Below, in pieces: positions 23,081-31,246 of a stretch of 64,000 nucleotides of DNA. The translations under genes and the position numbers were made by a program. Each line of letters opens with the position of its first letter. Positions within the stretch are counted from its first letter, which is position 1. This stretch comes from Sorangium cellulosum So0157-2. Its GTDB lineage: Bacteria > Myxococcota_A > Polyangia > Polyangiales > Polyangiaceae. Location: positions 8,756,001 through 8,820,000 of the forward strand of contig NC_021658.1 in the NCBI RefSeq assembly GCF_000418325.1, read 5' to 3'. The notes under the pieces were generated by a model. It saw only the letters and a list, made by a program, of their open reading frames with translations, was not told where the DNA came from and made no database searches.

Positions 23081-24154
23081 TCACGCGGGACAGTCGCCGC
23101 GCGAGGCTGCGCGCGCCGTCCAGCACAGAGGTCGCCTCGAAGAGGACCCGTCCGCCCTGGCTGCGGGCGCGGGCGCGAGCGACCGGCGCGCGTGTCGCGG
23201 CCGACGCGCGCGCCACGCGCGCACGCGCGCCACGCGCGCCACGCGCGCCACGCGCGCCACGCGCGCCACGCGCGCCACGCGCGCCACGCGCGCCACGCGC
23301 GCCACGCGCGCCACGCGCGCCACGCGCGCCACGCGCGCCACGCGCGCCACGGCGGCGGCGCCTCGTTCGGGCGGGAGCTCGGCGGCGGAGGGCGCCTCGG
23401 CCTCCGCGGGCTCGGACGCGGGCTCGCCCTCGGATCCCTGCGCCTCCTCGGTCTCGCCGCTCTTCTCGGCGTCGGGCTTGTCCGCCGCCTTGTCCTTCTT
23501 TTTCTTCTCGCCGGTGAAGACGATCGCGCGGCGATCGATGATCTCGTTCTCGCCCTGCAGGGTGATCTTCTGCTTCTGCCCCATCTGCACGCCGTCGCTC
23601 GCGCGCTTGATCACGAGCTCGTACTCGCCGGCCTCGAAGCCGCGATCGCGCCGGAGGACGAAGTCGAACTTGGTGATGGAGAAGACCTTGCCGCTGCCGT
23701 CGGAGAAGCCGACGTCCATGCTCTCGTTGATCGACTGCTGGTTCTGGAGCGGGATGCGGTTCAGGATCGGCTTCTCGGGCGACTGGTCGGTGAGCGCGCG
23801 CTCGTAGTGCACCGTCGGCGTGAACGAGAACAGCATCGGGATGTGCGAGAGGTGCGGCGTCCCTCCGTAGTTGATCGTCATCTTGAGCTTCCAGCGGCCG
23901 TCGTCCTCCTTGGGCGAGCGATCGGCGATGGTGACGGTGCCCGCCGCGTGCGCCGCGGTCGCGGGCAGCCACGCGCCGATCAGGGCGAGCGCGGCGGCGA
24001 CCACGCGCGCGAGCAGGAGCCGGCGGCCGCCTCCGGCGAGGCGGGACGCCGCTCCCGGGCGCGCGTGGGCAGGGCGAGCGTGAGGACGCTCGGCGCGCTG
24101 ACGTCGCGCGCCGAGCTGAGACAGAGGACCGGTTCGAGGTCGGGCGGTTCGCAT
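23081..24154 (-). CDS. Exported protein with Val-Ala-Arg microsatellite tail
   Basis: About 357 residues. An Arg-rich N-terminus leads to the signal-like LLLARVVAAALALIGAWLP ending ATAAHAA. The mature domain (about 75-235) starts GTVTIADRSPKEDDGRWKLK and has alternating strands such as HIPMLFSFTPTVHYERALTD and KVFSITKFDFVLRRDRGFEA, suggesting a secreted beta-sandwich; no known family recognised. Then comes an acidic/Lys linker, followed by 13-14 copies of Val-Ala-Arg and a 47-residue basic tail. The ATG at 24154 is preferred over a GTG at 24163. Because the repeat unit is 9 bp, copy-number change never shifts the frame, but the tail's reality is uncertain. Confidence 0.7.
   Translation of the reverse strand: MRTARPRTGPLSQLGARRQRAERPHARPAHARPGAASRLAGGGRRLLLARVVAAALALIGAWLPATAAHAAGTVTIADRSPKEDDGRWKLKMTINYGGTPHLSHIPMLFSFTPTVHYERALTDQSPEKPILNRIPLQNQQSINESMDVGFSDGSGKVFSITKFDFVLRRDRGFEAGEYELVIKRASDGVQMGQKQKITLQGENEIIDRRAIVFTGEKKKKDKAADKPDAEKSGETEEAQGSEGEPASEPAEAEAPSAAELPPERGAAAVARVARVARVARVARVARVARVARVARVARVARVARVARVARVRAWRARRPRHARRSLAPAPAARADGSSSRRPLCWTARAASRGDCPA
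23222..23350. repeat. 9-bp microsatellite, about 14 copies (cacgcgcgc)
   Basis: The unit cacgcgcgc repeats without interruption at 9-nt period, with cac at 23222, 23231 and so on to 23348. On the coding strand it reads GTG-GCG-CGC (Val-Ala-Arg). A diverged unit 8 nt apart precedes it at 23214. The alternating purine-pyrimidine stretches are of the type that favour Z-DNA. Confidence 0.92.
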
Positions 24155-24297
24155 GCGCAGCACGCTACCAGGGATTTCGTGGAGACGAGGCGCGGACGAG
24201 GGGGCAGGCGGCGCGGGCGCGGGGCCTCACGGCGGGCGAGGCGCCGCGCTGACGCGCGGCGTCCGAGGGGGCGCGGCGCCCGCCGGGGAGCGCGGGC

Positions 24298-24903
24298 TCA
24301 GTCCGGGAACCAGAGCAGCGCGTCGGAGGTGGGCTTGTAACAGGCCTGGCGGCCCGCCTCCTCGTTGTCGGTGCAGCTCGCGTTCTCGAGGCAGTCGATG
24401 ATCTCGTAGCGGCCGGAGGCGTTGTAGATCGTGGTGAACATCGCGCGCTGGGCCGCCTCGAGCTTGGTGAACGCGGCCTGGCAGTCGGGGACCGGGATCT
24501 TCTCGCACCGGGACATGCGCGCGCAGCGGGCGTCGACGACGGGCTTCGCCGTGGGCTCGTCCGGGTTGATCTTGACGGCGATCTCGTCGTTGCACTCGAG
24601 GATGATCTGGCTCCGGTCGGGGGAGCTCTCGGTGGCGGCTTCCATGCGCCGCGAGAAGCAGCTCGTCATGGCGCGGAGATAGGTGGGCGAGGAGGTCGGG
24701 TAGGCGGCCTTGCACGCGTTGAGGTGCTCCCAGGACGCGCCGGCGCGCTGGAGCTTGGCGAGCGCGGCGCACCACTCGGCCTGGGCGGCGATGACGCCGT
24801 CGCGGTCCGGGAAGTTGGTGGGCCGCTCGGAGCAAGAGGCCAGCTGGCCGAGCATCGACGCAGCCACCGCGATCGGCAGGGCCAAGGATCGAAGGGCGGG
24901 CAT
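24298..24903 (-). CDS. Cys-rich lipoprotein of unknown function
   Basis: 201 residues. MPALRSLALPIAVAASMLGQ with LASC gives a lipobox. Beyond the lipid-bearing Cys there are ten more Cys (EWC, NAC, TSC, LEC, ARC, SRC, PDC, IDC, ASC, QAC), enough for five disulfides, in a mostly helical, charged domain. No family recognised. It starts 56 nt after the end of the first large paralogous lipoprotein gene, so it may belong to that transcript and that outer-surface system. Confidence 0.8.
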   Translation of the reverse strand: MPALRSLALPIAVAASMLGQLASCSERPTNFPDRDGVIAAQAEWCAALAKLQRAGASWEHLNACKAAYPTSSPTYLRAMTSCFSRRMEAATESSPDRSQIILECNDEIAVKINPDEPTAKPVVDARCARMSRCEKIPVPDCQAAFTKLEAAQRAMFTTIYNASGRYEIIDCLENASCTDNEEAGRQACYKPTSDALLWFPD

Positions 24904-24959
24904 GGGCCGACCCTAGCACGTAGGCACGGCGGGGCGCAGTTTCCGGGACGCGCCGATCG

Positions 24960-27900
24960 TCAGGGCCGGTTTGACAGGAGCTCGCAGCGGAGCCGCGCGC
25001 CCCCGCGGAGCGCCGCGGCCCCGCCGGGGCCGAAGACCGCGCCGAGATCCTGCGCGCCCCGGGCCGCGGCGCGGATCTCGATCGCCTCGACGCACAGCGC
25101 GCCGCGGCCGCCGGCGAGCAGCGCGGCCGCGGGGGCGTCCTCGTCGAGGAGCGGCGCGCCGCTCCTCGACGAGAGCCGCAGGGTGACCGGCAGCTCGGCG
25201 ATGAACCGGTGCGACGGCCGAGCGCCGCCGCAGCCGCCGGCGCCGATCTCGGCGAGGGACGCGAGGAACCCGAGCGGCTCGGCGGGGCCGACCTCACCCC
25301 GGGCGACGTCGAGCGGCGCGGCGACGACCTCCCCCGAGGCGACGGCGTAGCCGACGAGCGCGAAGCCCGGGGCGTCGAGCCGCCGGCCGAGGGTGAGCCG
25401 GGCGCCGGCGACGTCGGAGACGGGCGCGAGCCCGGCGACGGCGAGGGTGGCCTGCCGCGTGGCCAGGAGGAGGCTCCGCTTGCCGGCGTCGAAGGCGAGC
25501 AGACCGCCGCCCGGCAGCTCGGCCGCTGCGGCGATCGCGCCGGCGTGATCGAACGGCAGCAGCGCGGGCGGCGCGGCGCCCGCGGGCACGCGGAGGGCGC
25601 GCCGCCCGTGCGGCTCGTTCGCGTCGACGAGCAGCAGGAGATCCGCGGGCGCCTTGGCGCCCGGCGCGAGCAGCACGGGGACGGCCTCGCCGGTCGCCAT
25701 CGCGAGCGAACGGTCGCGGAGGGAGACACGGCGGGGCGCGGCCGTGCCCGCGAACGGCGGGAGCACGCTGGCCGTGAAGACGCCGTCGCGGAGCGCGCCC
25801 AGGGGGGAGGACACAGCGGTCCACAGCGAGACGGCGGGGGGCGGGGGCGAGGGGGGGTCGTCGTCGAGGCGGCAGGCGACGAGCGGCGGAGGCGCGGTCC
25901 GCGGCGCGCGGCTCGCCGCGGGGGCGTAGGGCGGCGGCGCGCTGCGCGGCGGCGGCGGGGGGCCGCCCCAGCCGAGACGGACGAGGCCGTGGTCGCCCAT
26001 GGCGCAGCCGATCGGCGAGCAGGCGAAAGGGGCGCTTTCGGCGAGCGGCGGCTCGATCTGGCGAGCGGGCGGGCCCTCCACGGGGCGCCACGAGCGGCCG
26101 CCGTCGGTCGACTCGAAGTAGGCCGGCGGGTCGTCGCCCGTGGCGGCGAGCGCAAACCGGCCGCCGGCGACGACGTGCGCGACGGCGGGCGGGAGGGCGT
26201 AGACGGTGATGCCGCCGCGCGCGTCGATGCGCAGGCCGGCGATGCGTCCGCCGCGGCGGGTCGAGAGCAGGCGCGCGGCGGGCGGGTCCACGTCCGGCGG
26301 CGCCGCGCGGTCCGGCGAGGCGCCGTCGGCCGGCGAGGTGGCGTCGGGCAGGTGGAGCCAGCCGCGCACGGCGCCGTCGTCGTCCTCCCAGAAGTCGGTG
26401 TCGACGAGGCGCGGCGAGGCGGGGTCGGCGAGCGCCGGGAAGACGCCGCCGGCGAGCGCCGGGTCGCGCTCGCGCACGCGGATCACGCGGACGCCCTCGG
26501 GCGGGCGCGCGCGGTCGCCCGCGGCGGGAGGCGCCTCCAGCACGAGCGCGGTCACGGTCCCGCGCTCGCCGGCGATCCAGCGGTAGAGGCGCGCGGCATC
26601 CTCCCCCTCGATCCGGCGCTCGACCCAGCGGCCGCCGCCGGTGCGCACGCAGACGCGCGCGGCGCGGTCCTCGGCGGGCTCGCCGCGCGGGCGGCGCGCC
26701 GTCTCGGAGGGCGGCTCGCCCGACAGCGCGGGAGGCCAGGGCGACCGCGCGCCGTCCGGCGAGGCGGCGCCGTCCGGGCTCTCCTGGAAGTCGTGGCGCC
26801 CCGGAGGCGCGCTGCCGCACCGGCCGGCGAAGGCGAGGCGGCCGCGATCGTCGCCGAGGAACGCCCCCCGCGAGGTCGCGAGCGGATCGGGGTCGCGGCC
26901 GCGGGGCGGAAACGTGGCCTCCAGCCGGGGCGCGGAGAGCGTCGTCTCGAGCCGGAGCACGTGGGCGGCGTCGTGCGCGCACGCGAGCAGGACGTCCTCG
27001 CCCGCTCGGAACGGCTGGCAGCGCGCGTAGCGCGGGTCGAGGCCCTCGATCTCCGCGTCGGCGATGGGCTGGGCCGTCGCCGCGGCGAGCACGGCGAGGC
27101 CGCCGTCGCGGGCGACGAGCAGCCTGCCGCCGGGGAGGAGGGCGCCGGCCGCCGCGGCCAGCGCGAGCGCCTCCGGGGCGAGCCCGCGGCTCGAGGACGC
27201 GCCGGGCAGCGGGTCCCGCGCCGGCGGGAGGTGGAGCGAGGGGCTCGGGCCGTCGCGCGGCGGCGCGGGCGTGGCGCGCACGAGGCCGTCGGCGGTCACG
27301 CGGAGCGCGGGGCTGCCCGAGGGGCCGAGCAGCGCGACCTCCCCTCCCCCTTCCTGGAGGAGCGTCGTGGCGAGCCCGTGGGCCTCGAGGACGTCGATCC
27401 AGGTGGCGCCGCCGTCGAGCGTGACCGAGGCGCGGCCGAACAGGTCGAGGCGCGCCGCGCGCCGCGCGTCGACGGCCACCGCGTCGACGACGCCCGCGGC
27501 GCCGAAGCGCCGGAGGGCGAGCGAGGTCGGGTCGACCTCGAGGAGGCCGCGGTCGCTGCGCAGGAGGATCGCGCCGAGGTACGGCCGCGCGCCGCCCGGG
27601 GCGCCGACGTCGGCGATGGGCGCGAGCGCGCCGAGGAAGTCGCTGGCGCGGTAGACGCGGCCCTCGGACCACAGGACGAACCCGCCGCCGAGGCGCGCCG
27701 GGATCGACCGGAACCCGCGGAGCGGCTCGGACGCGGGCGCGGCGGCGAGCACGACGCCGCCGTCGAGGCGCACGCGGATGCCTTCGTGGAGCGCCGGCTG
27801 CGGGCCGGGCGCGGGCGCGCCATCGCCGGGCGCGGCGGCGTCGAAGAGGACGCCGATGTCCTCGGTGAGCGCGTAGCGCGCCGGAGAGAGCGGGGGCACG

Positions 27901-28010
27901 TCCGAGGGCGCGGCGGCCTGGGGCCTGGCGGGCGGCGGAGGGCGCTCGGGGGCGGCGCTGCAGGCAGCGGCGAGGGCGAGCCCGAGGAGGACGCCTGCGC
28001 GGGAGGGCAT
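24960..28010 (-). CDS. Giant propeller-like lipoprotein, paralogue A of three
   Basis: 1,016 residues. MPSRAGVLLGLALAAACSAA gives a lipobox. The body is strand-rich with BNR/sortilin-like units such as RLDLFGRASVTLDGGATWID and FESTDGGRSWRPVEG. A paired-Cys turn, FACSPIGCAMGDHGLVRLGW, is shared with the two upstream paralogues, as is CVRTGGGRWVERRIEGEDA. Near the C-terminus ALCVEAIEIR matches the related CLDAVELNV and CLEALHLAV. Likely located in the outer membrane or on the surface; no catalytic motif found. It is separated from paralogue B by 155 nt. Ala/Pro-rich low-complexity linkers join the units. Confidence 0.85.
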   Translation of the reverse strand: MPSRAGVLLGLALAAACSAAPERPPPPARPQAAAPSDVPPLSPARYALTEDIGVLFDAAAPGDGAPAPGPQPALHEGIRVRLDGGVVLAAAPASEPLRGFRSIPARLGGGFVLWSEGRVYRASDFLGALAPIADVGAPGGARPYLGAILLRSDRGLLEVDPTSLALRRFGAAGVVDAVAVDARRAARLDLFGRASVTLDGGATWIDVLEAHGLATTLLQEGGGEVALLGPSGSPALRVTADGLVRATPAPPRDGPSPSLHLPPARDPLPGASSSRGLAPEALALAAAAGALLPGGRLLVARDGGLAVLAAATAQPIADAEIEGLDPRYARCQPFRAGEDVLLACAHDAAHVLRLETTLSAPRLEATFPPRGRDPDPLATSRGAFLGDDRGRLAFAGRCGSAPPGRHDFQESPDGAASPDGARSPWPPALSGEPPSETARRPRGEPAEDRAARVCVRTGGGRWVERRIEGEDAARLYRWIAGERGTVTALVLEAPPAAGDRARPPEGVRVIRVRERDPALAGGVFPALADPASPRLVDTDFWEDDDGAVRGWLHLPDATSPADGASPDRAAPPDVDPPAARLLSTRRGGRIAGLRIDARGGITVYALPPAVAHVVAGGRFALAATGDDPPAYFESTDGGRSWRPVEGPPARQIEPPLAESAPFACSPIGCAMGDHGLVRLGWGGPPPPPRSAPPPYAPAASRAPRTAPPPLVACRLDDDPPSPPPPAVSLWTAVSSPLGALRDGVFTASVLPPFAGTAAPRRVSLRDRSLAMATGEAVPVLLAPGAKAPADLLLLVDANEPHGRRALRVPAGAAPPALLPFDHAGAIAAAAELPGGGLLAFDAGKRSLLLATRQATLAVAGLAPVSDVAGARLTLGRRLDAPGFALVGYAVASGEVVAAPLDVARGEVGPAEPLGFLASLAEIGAGGCGGARPSHRFIAELPVTLRLSSRSGAPLLDEDAPAAALLAGGRGALCVEAIEIRAAARGAQDLGAVFGPGGAAALRGGARLRCELLSNRP

Positions 28011-28165
28011 CGCGGCGGCGGCGACTGTAAACGATCCGGGCGCGCACCGCAGCGCGCTCTCCTGGTCGGACCGCCCTGGCGCAGCGAACGCCGCCTGGAC
28101 CGGCGCGAGGCGGCCCGCGCCGCCGCAGCGCGCCCCGGCCGAGCGGACCGCGCGCGGCGGCCGCC

Positions 28166-31100
28166 TCAGCGCCCCCTCACGACCGCCGTGCACTGCACCG
28201 GCTGCCGCACCTCCTGGCCGGGCTGGACGAGCACGAGCGTGCCGCCGCCAGCTCCCCGCGCCGGCGCGCCGCGCTCGCCGAGCCGGGCCGCGGGCGGCGG
28301 CCCCGCGAAGCGCGCGACGAGCTTCTTCACGACGCCGGGCGGCTCATAGAAGCCGAGGTCGGCCTCGTAGCGCTCGTCCCGCACGTTCAGCTCCACGGCG
28401 TCGAGGCACGCGCGATCGCGCGACCACCGGATCACCGCGACGCCCGCCGTCCCGGCCTCGGCGATCCCCGGCAGCGCGCCGGGCGCGAGGCCGATCTCCG
28501 TGTCGAACGGCAGGACCACGCGCGCCTCCCCGCGGCGCGGGGCGCACGACGGCGCGCTGCCCGCGGCGAGCTCGCCGAGCGGCGCGAGCGCCTCCTCGGG
28601 GCCCAGCTCGCCGAGCTCGGGATCGACCGGCGAGAGCACCGCGCCGCCGTCGCCGGCGACCGCCACCGCGACCGGCGCGCCGCCGCGCGCGCCCGCGCCG
28701 AAGGCGAAGCGCGCCTGCGGCCCCGCCATCGGCGCGGCGCGCTGCACGTGAAGCTCCCGCAGCGCCCCGCTGCCGGACGGCCGCGGGCCCGCCGGCGCGC
28801 CGCGCGCCGCCTCCCCGCGCAGGTCGACCGCGCTCACCGCGAGGCCGTCGTACCGGGGGCTCAGGAACACCGCGCGATCGCCGAGATCGACGCCGACCGA
28901 GGGCTGGGGGGCGCAGCCGCCGATCGGCCGCGTCACGCGCGCGGCGTCCAGCAGGCCGGCGAGGCACGCCTCCTTCGGACCGACCGCGACCGGCGCCACG
29001 CGGCCGTCGCGATCGATCGCGAGCCCGACCTGCGCCTCGTAGGGCCGGTACGCGAGCTGGGAGAGCTCGGCGCCCGCGACCGGCACGCTCGCGCGGCGGA
29101 TCTCGGCGCGCAGATCGAGCGGGGCGATCCAGGCGAGCTCCGCGTCGGCGAGGGCCGCCGGCAGCGCGCCGCCGACGGGCGGCAGCGTCAGCACCCCGAG
29201 GGTGCCGAGCCGCAGCGGGCTCGCCGTGCGCAGGGGCGGCGCGGCGACCGCGCCGAACCCGTTCGACTCCGGCACGCGCGCGGCCGCGATCGGCCCCGCG
29301 AAGCGGCACGCGAGCCGCGCGACGGGCGGCGGGGCCGGCGGCCGCGACGGCCCGTCGCGCCCGCGCCGCGGGGGCGGCGCGGCCGCGGCCGCGTCGGGCG
29401 GCGACGCCGCGCGCGCCCCGCCGCCGCGCGCGGCCGACGCCCACCCGATCCGGAGGAACGGGCCGAGGCGGCACCCCACCGCGGAGCAGCCCGAGAGCCG
29501 CGCCGCGGCGCCGCCCGGCGGCGGCGCGACCGGCGTCCACCGCCTCCCTCGATCGATCGTCTCGAAGAGCCTGCCGTCCTCCGTCTCGACGAGCGCGAAC
29601 GGGCCCGACGCCTCGAGCGAGCGCGCGCGCGCCGGCAGCGGGAGGCGGCGCAGCCGGCCGGCGGCGTCGATCGCGATCGGCGCGAGGCCGACCGCGCCCT
29701 GCGCGGGGAGCCAGCCCTCGACGGCGCCGTCCGCGTGCGCGGCGAGCGCGCGCGAGAGCAGCCCGGGCCGCCCCTCGCCGTACGAGGGCAGGTGGAGCGG
29801 CGGCTCGCCGCGCGCGAACCGCACGACGCGCAGCGCACCGCGCACCTCGACGCGCTCGCGGTCCGGCAGGAATGCGCCGGGGCGCGCGACCAGGGCGACC
29901 GCGCCCCCGCCGGCGCGCGGGATCCAGGCGATCACGTCCGTCGCGTCCGCCGGGTCGAGGCGGTGCTCGACCCAGACGCCCGGCCCGCGCCGCACGCAGA
30001 GCACCGCGCTCTCGGGCGCCGCGCCGCCGGCGAACGCCGCGCGCGCGATCGCGCCGAGATCGAGCCGCGGCCTCGGCAGCCCCTCGCATGGCCCGAGGTA
30101 ACCGAGCGCCTCGCCGTCGACGCCGACGAAGCGGCCGGCCTCCCGCTCCGGCTCGGGCCGGAGCTCGAACGCGCGCTCCAGCCGGAGCGCGCCCGGCCCG
30201 CGCGCGTCGCTCGCGAGGTCCACGACGCTCGCGCGATCCGGGCCGGCGCAGACGGCGAGCAGCGCGTCGCTCGCGCGGAACGGCGCGCACGCGCCGCTGC
30301 CGGGCGGGAGCGGCGCGACGGACGAGGCGCGGCCGGTCGCGAGGTCGATGCGGCCGGCGGCGCCGTCCGCGGCGATCACGGCGCCGCCGTCGTCGAGCGG
30401 CAGGCCCGAGGCGACGGCGTCCGCGAGCCGATCGAAGGGGGCGCCGGGGAACCACGCGGCGTAGGAGCCGGCGCCGGCCGGCGGCCGCGCGCGCGGGGCG
30501 CGGGGCGCGCCGAGGCGCCCGCCCGCGTCGACGGCGCGCTCGAGGCCCCCGCGGAGCGAGGCGACGATCTCCTCGCCGCGGACCTCGAGCGCGATCGCGC
30601 CGCCGACCTCCGCGGTGACGTCGCGGTAGGAGGCGCCCGCGTCCACCGTGAGGAGCGCGCGCCCGAAGACGGTGAGGCCGAGCGCGCGGCGGTCGCTGGC
30701 CGCCGCGGCCGCGACGAGGGACGAAAGGCCGAGCGGCCGCAGCGCGCCGGTCGCGCCCTGGACGGCGAAGCTCCCGGCCGACGTGATCAGGCCGACGCCG
30801 TCGAGCCACGGGAACACGCCGGCGACGCTGCCCGGCAAGGTCGCGCGCTTCTGGAGCTCCCCGGCGAAGGTGGTCGCCGTGTAGATGTCGCCGCCGCTCC
30901 AGAACACGTAGCGCGGCCCGGCCTGCGCCCAGGCCGGGAGCGCCGCGCCGCCGGCGAGCTCCGGGCCGCCGGCGCCGAGCGGCTCGAGCCGCGCGAGGCC
31001 ATGCAGCTCGACGCGCTGTCCGCTCACCACGGCCCTGTCGATCTCCTCGCCGTCGACGACCGCGCGCTCGACGAGCCCCTGCGCCGCCTGCGCGACGTAC

Positions 31101-31246
31101 CGGGCAGGGCCGAGCGCGACGACGACGGAGGCGCGGCGCGGCGGCTCCGGCGCGCCGGGCGGCGCGGGCGCCGGCTCGGCCGCCCCGCAGGCCGCGAGCG
31201 TCGGCGCGGCGAGGAGCGAGAGCCGGCCGAGGGCGCGCGGCGTCAC
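28166..31246 (-). CDS. Giant propeller-like lipoprotein, paralogue B of three
   Basis: 1,026 residues beginning VTPRALGRLSLLAAPTLAAC (GTG start, lipobox LAAC). Shared elements with A and C: LTVFGRALLTVDAGASYRDV, CVRRGPGVWVEHRLDPADA, LFETIDRGRRWTPVAPPP, GCSAVGCRLGPFLRIGW, and CLDAVELNV near the end. The GTG overlaps the stop of paralogue C as GTGA, so C and B are translationally coupled and probably made in similar amounts. Divergence from A and C is considerable, so the duplication is old. The function is unknown; the ligand could be a surface polysaccharide or protein, by analogy with BNR-type propellers. Confidence 0.85.
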   Translation of the reverse strand: MTPRALGRLSLLAAPTLAACGAAEPAPAPPGAPEPPRRASVVVALGPARYVAQAAQGLVERAVVDGEEIDRAVVSGQRVELHGLARLEPLGAGGPELAGGAALPAWAQAGPRYVFWSGGDIYTATTFAGELQKRATLPGSVAGVFPWLDGVGLITSAGSFAVQGATGALRPLGLSSLVAAAAASDRRALGLTVFGRALLTVDAGASYRDVTAEVGGAIALEVRGEEIVASLRGGLERAVDAGGRLGAPRAPRARPPAGAGSYAAWFPGAPFDRLADAVASGLPLDDGGAVIAADGAAGRIDLATGRASSVAPLPPGSGACAPFRASDALLAVCAGPDRASVVDLASDARGPGALRLERAFELRPEPEREAGRFVGVDGEALGYLGPCEGLPRPRLDLGAIARAAFAGGAAPESAVLCVRRGPGVWVEHRLDPADATDVIAWIPRAGGGAVALVARPGAFLPDRERVEVRGALRVVRFARGEPPLHLPSYGEGRPGLLSRALAAHADGAVEGWLPAQGAVGLAPIAIDAAGRLRRLPLPARARSLEASGPFALVETEDGRLFETIDRGRRWTPVAPPPGGAAARLSGCSAVGCRLGPFLRIGWASAARGGGARAASPPDAAAAAPPPRRGRDGPSRPPAPPPVARLACRFAGPIAAARVPESNGFGAVAAPPLRTASPLRLGTLGVLTLPPVGGALPAALADAELAWIAPLDLRAEIRRASVPVAGAELSQLAYRPYEAQVGLAIDRDGRVAPVAVGPKEACLAGLLDAARVTRPIGGCAPQPSVGVDLGDRAVFLSPRYDGLAVSAVDLRGEAARGAPAGPRPSGSGALRELHVQRAAPMAGPQARFAFGAGARGGAPVAVAVAGDGGAVLSPVDPELGELGPEEALAPLGELAAGSAPSCAPRRGEARVVLPFDTEIGLAPGALPGIAEAGTAGVAVIRWSRDRACLDAVELNVRDERYEADLGFYEPPGVVKKLVARFAGPPPAARLGERGAPARGAGGGTLVLVQPGQEVRQPVQCTAVVRGR

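Noticed and set aside
23222..23350. CRISPR-like array
   Set aside because: The unit is 9 bp with no spacers, so it is a microsatellite.
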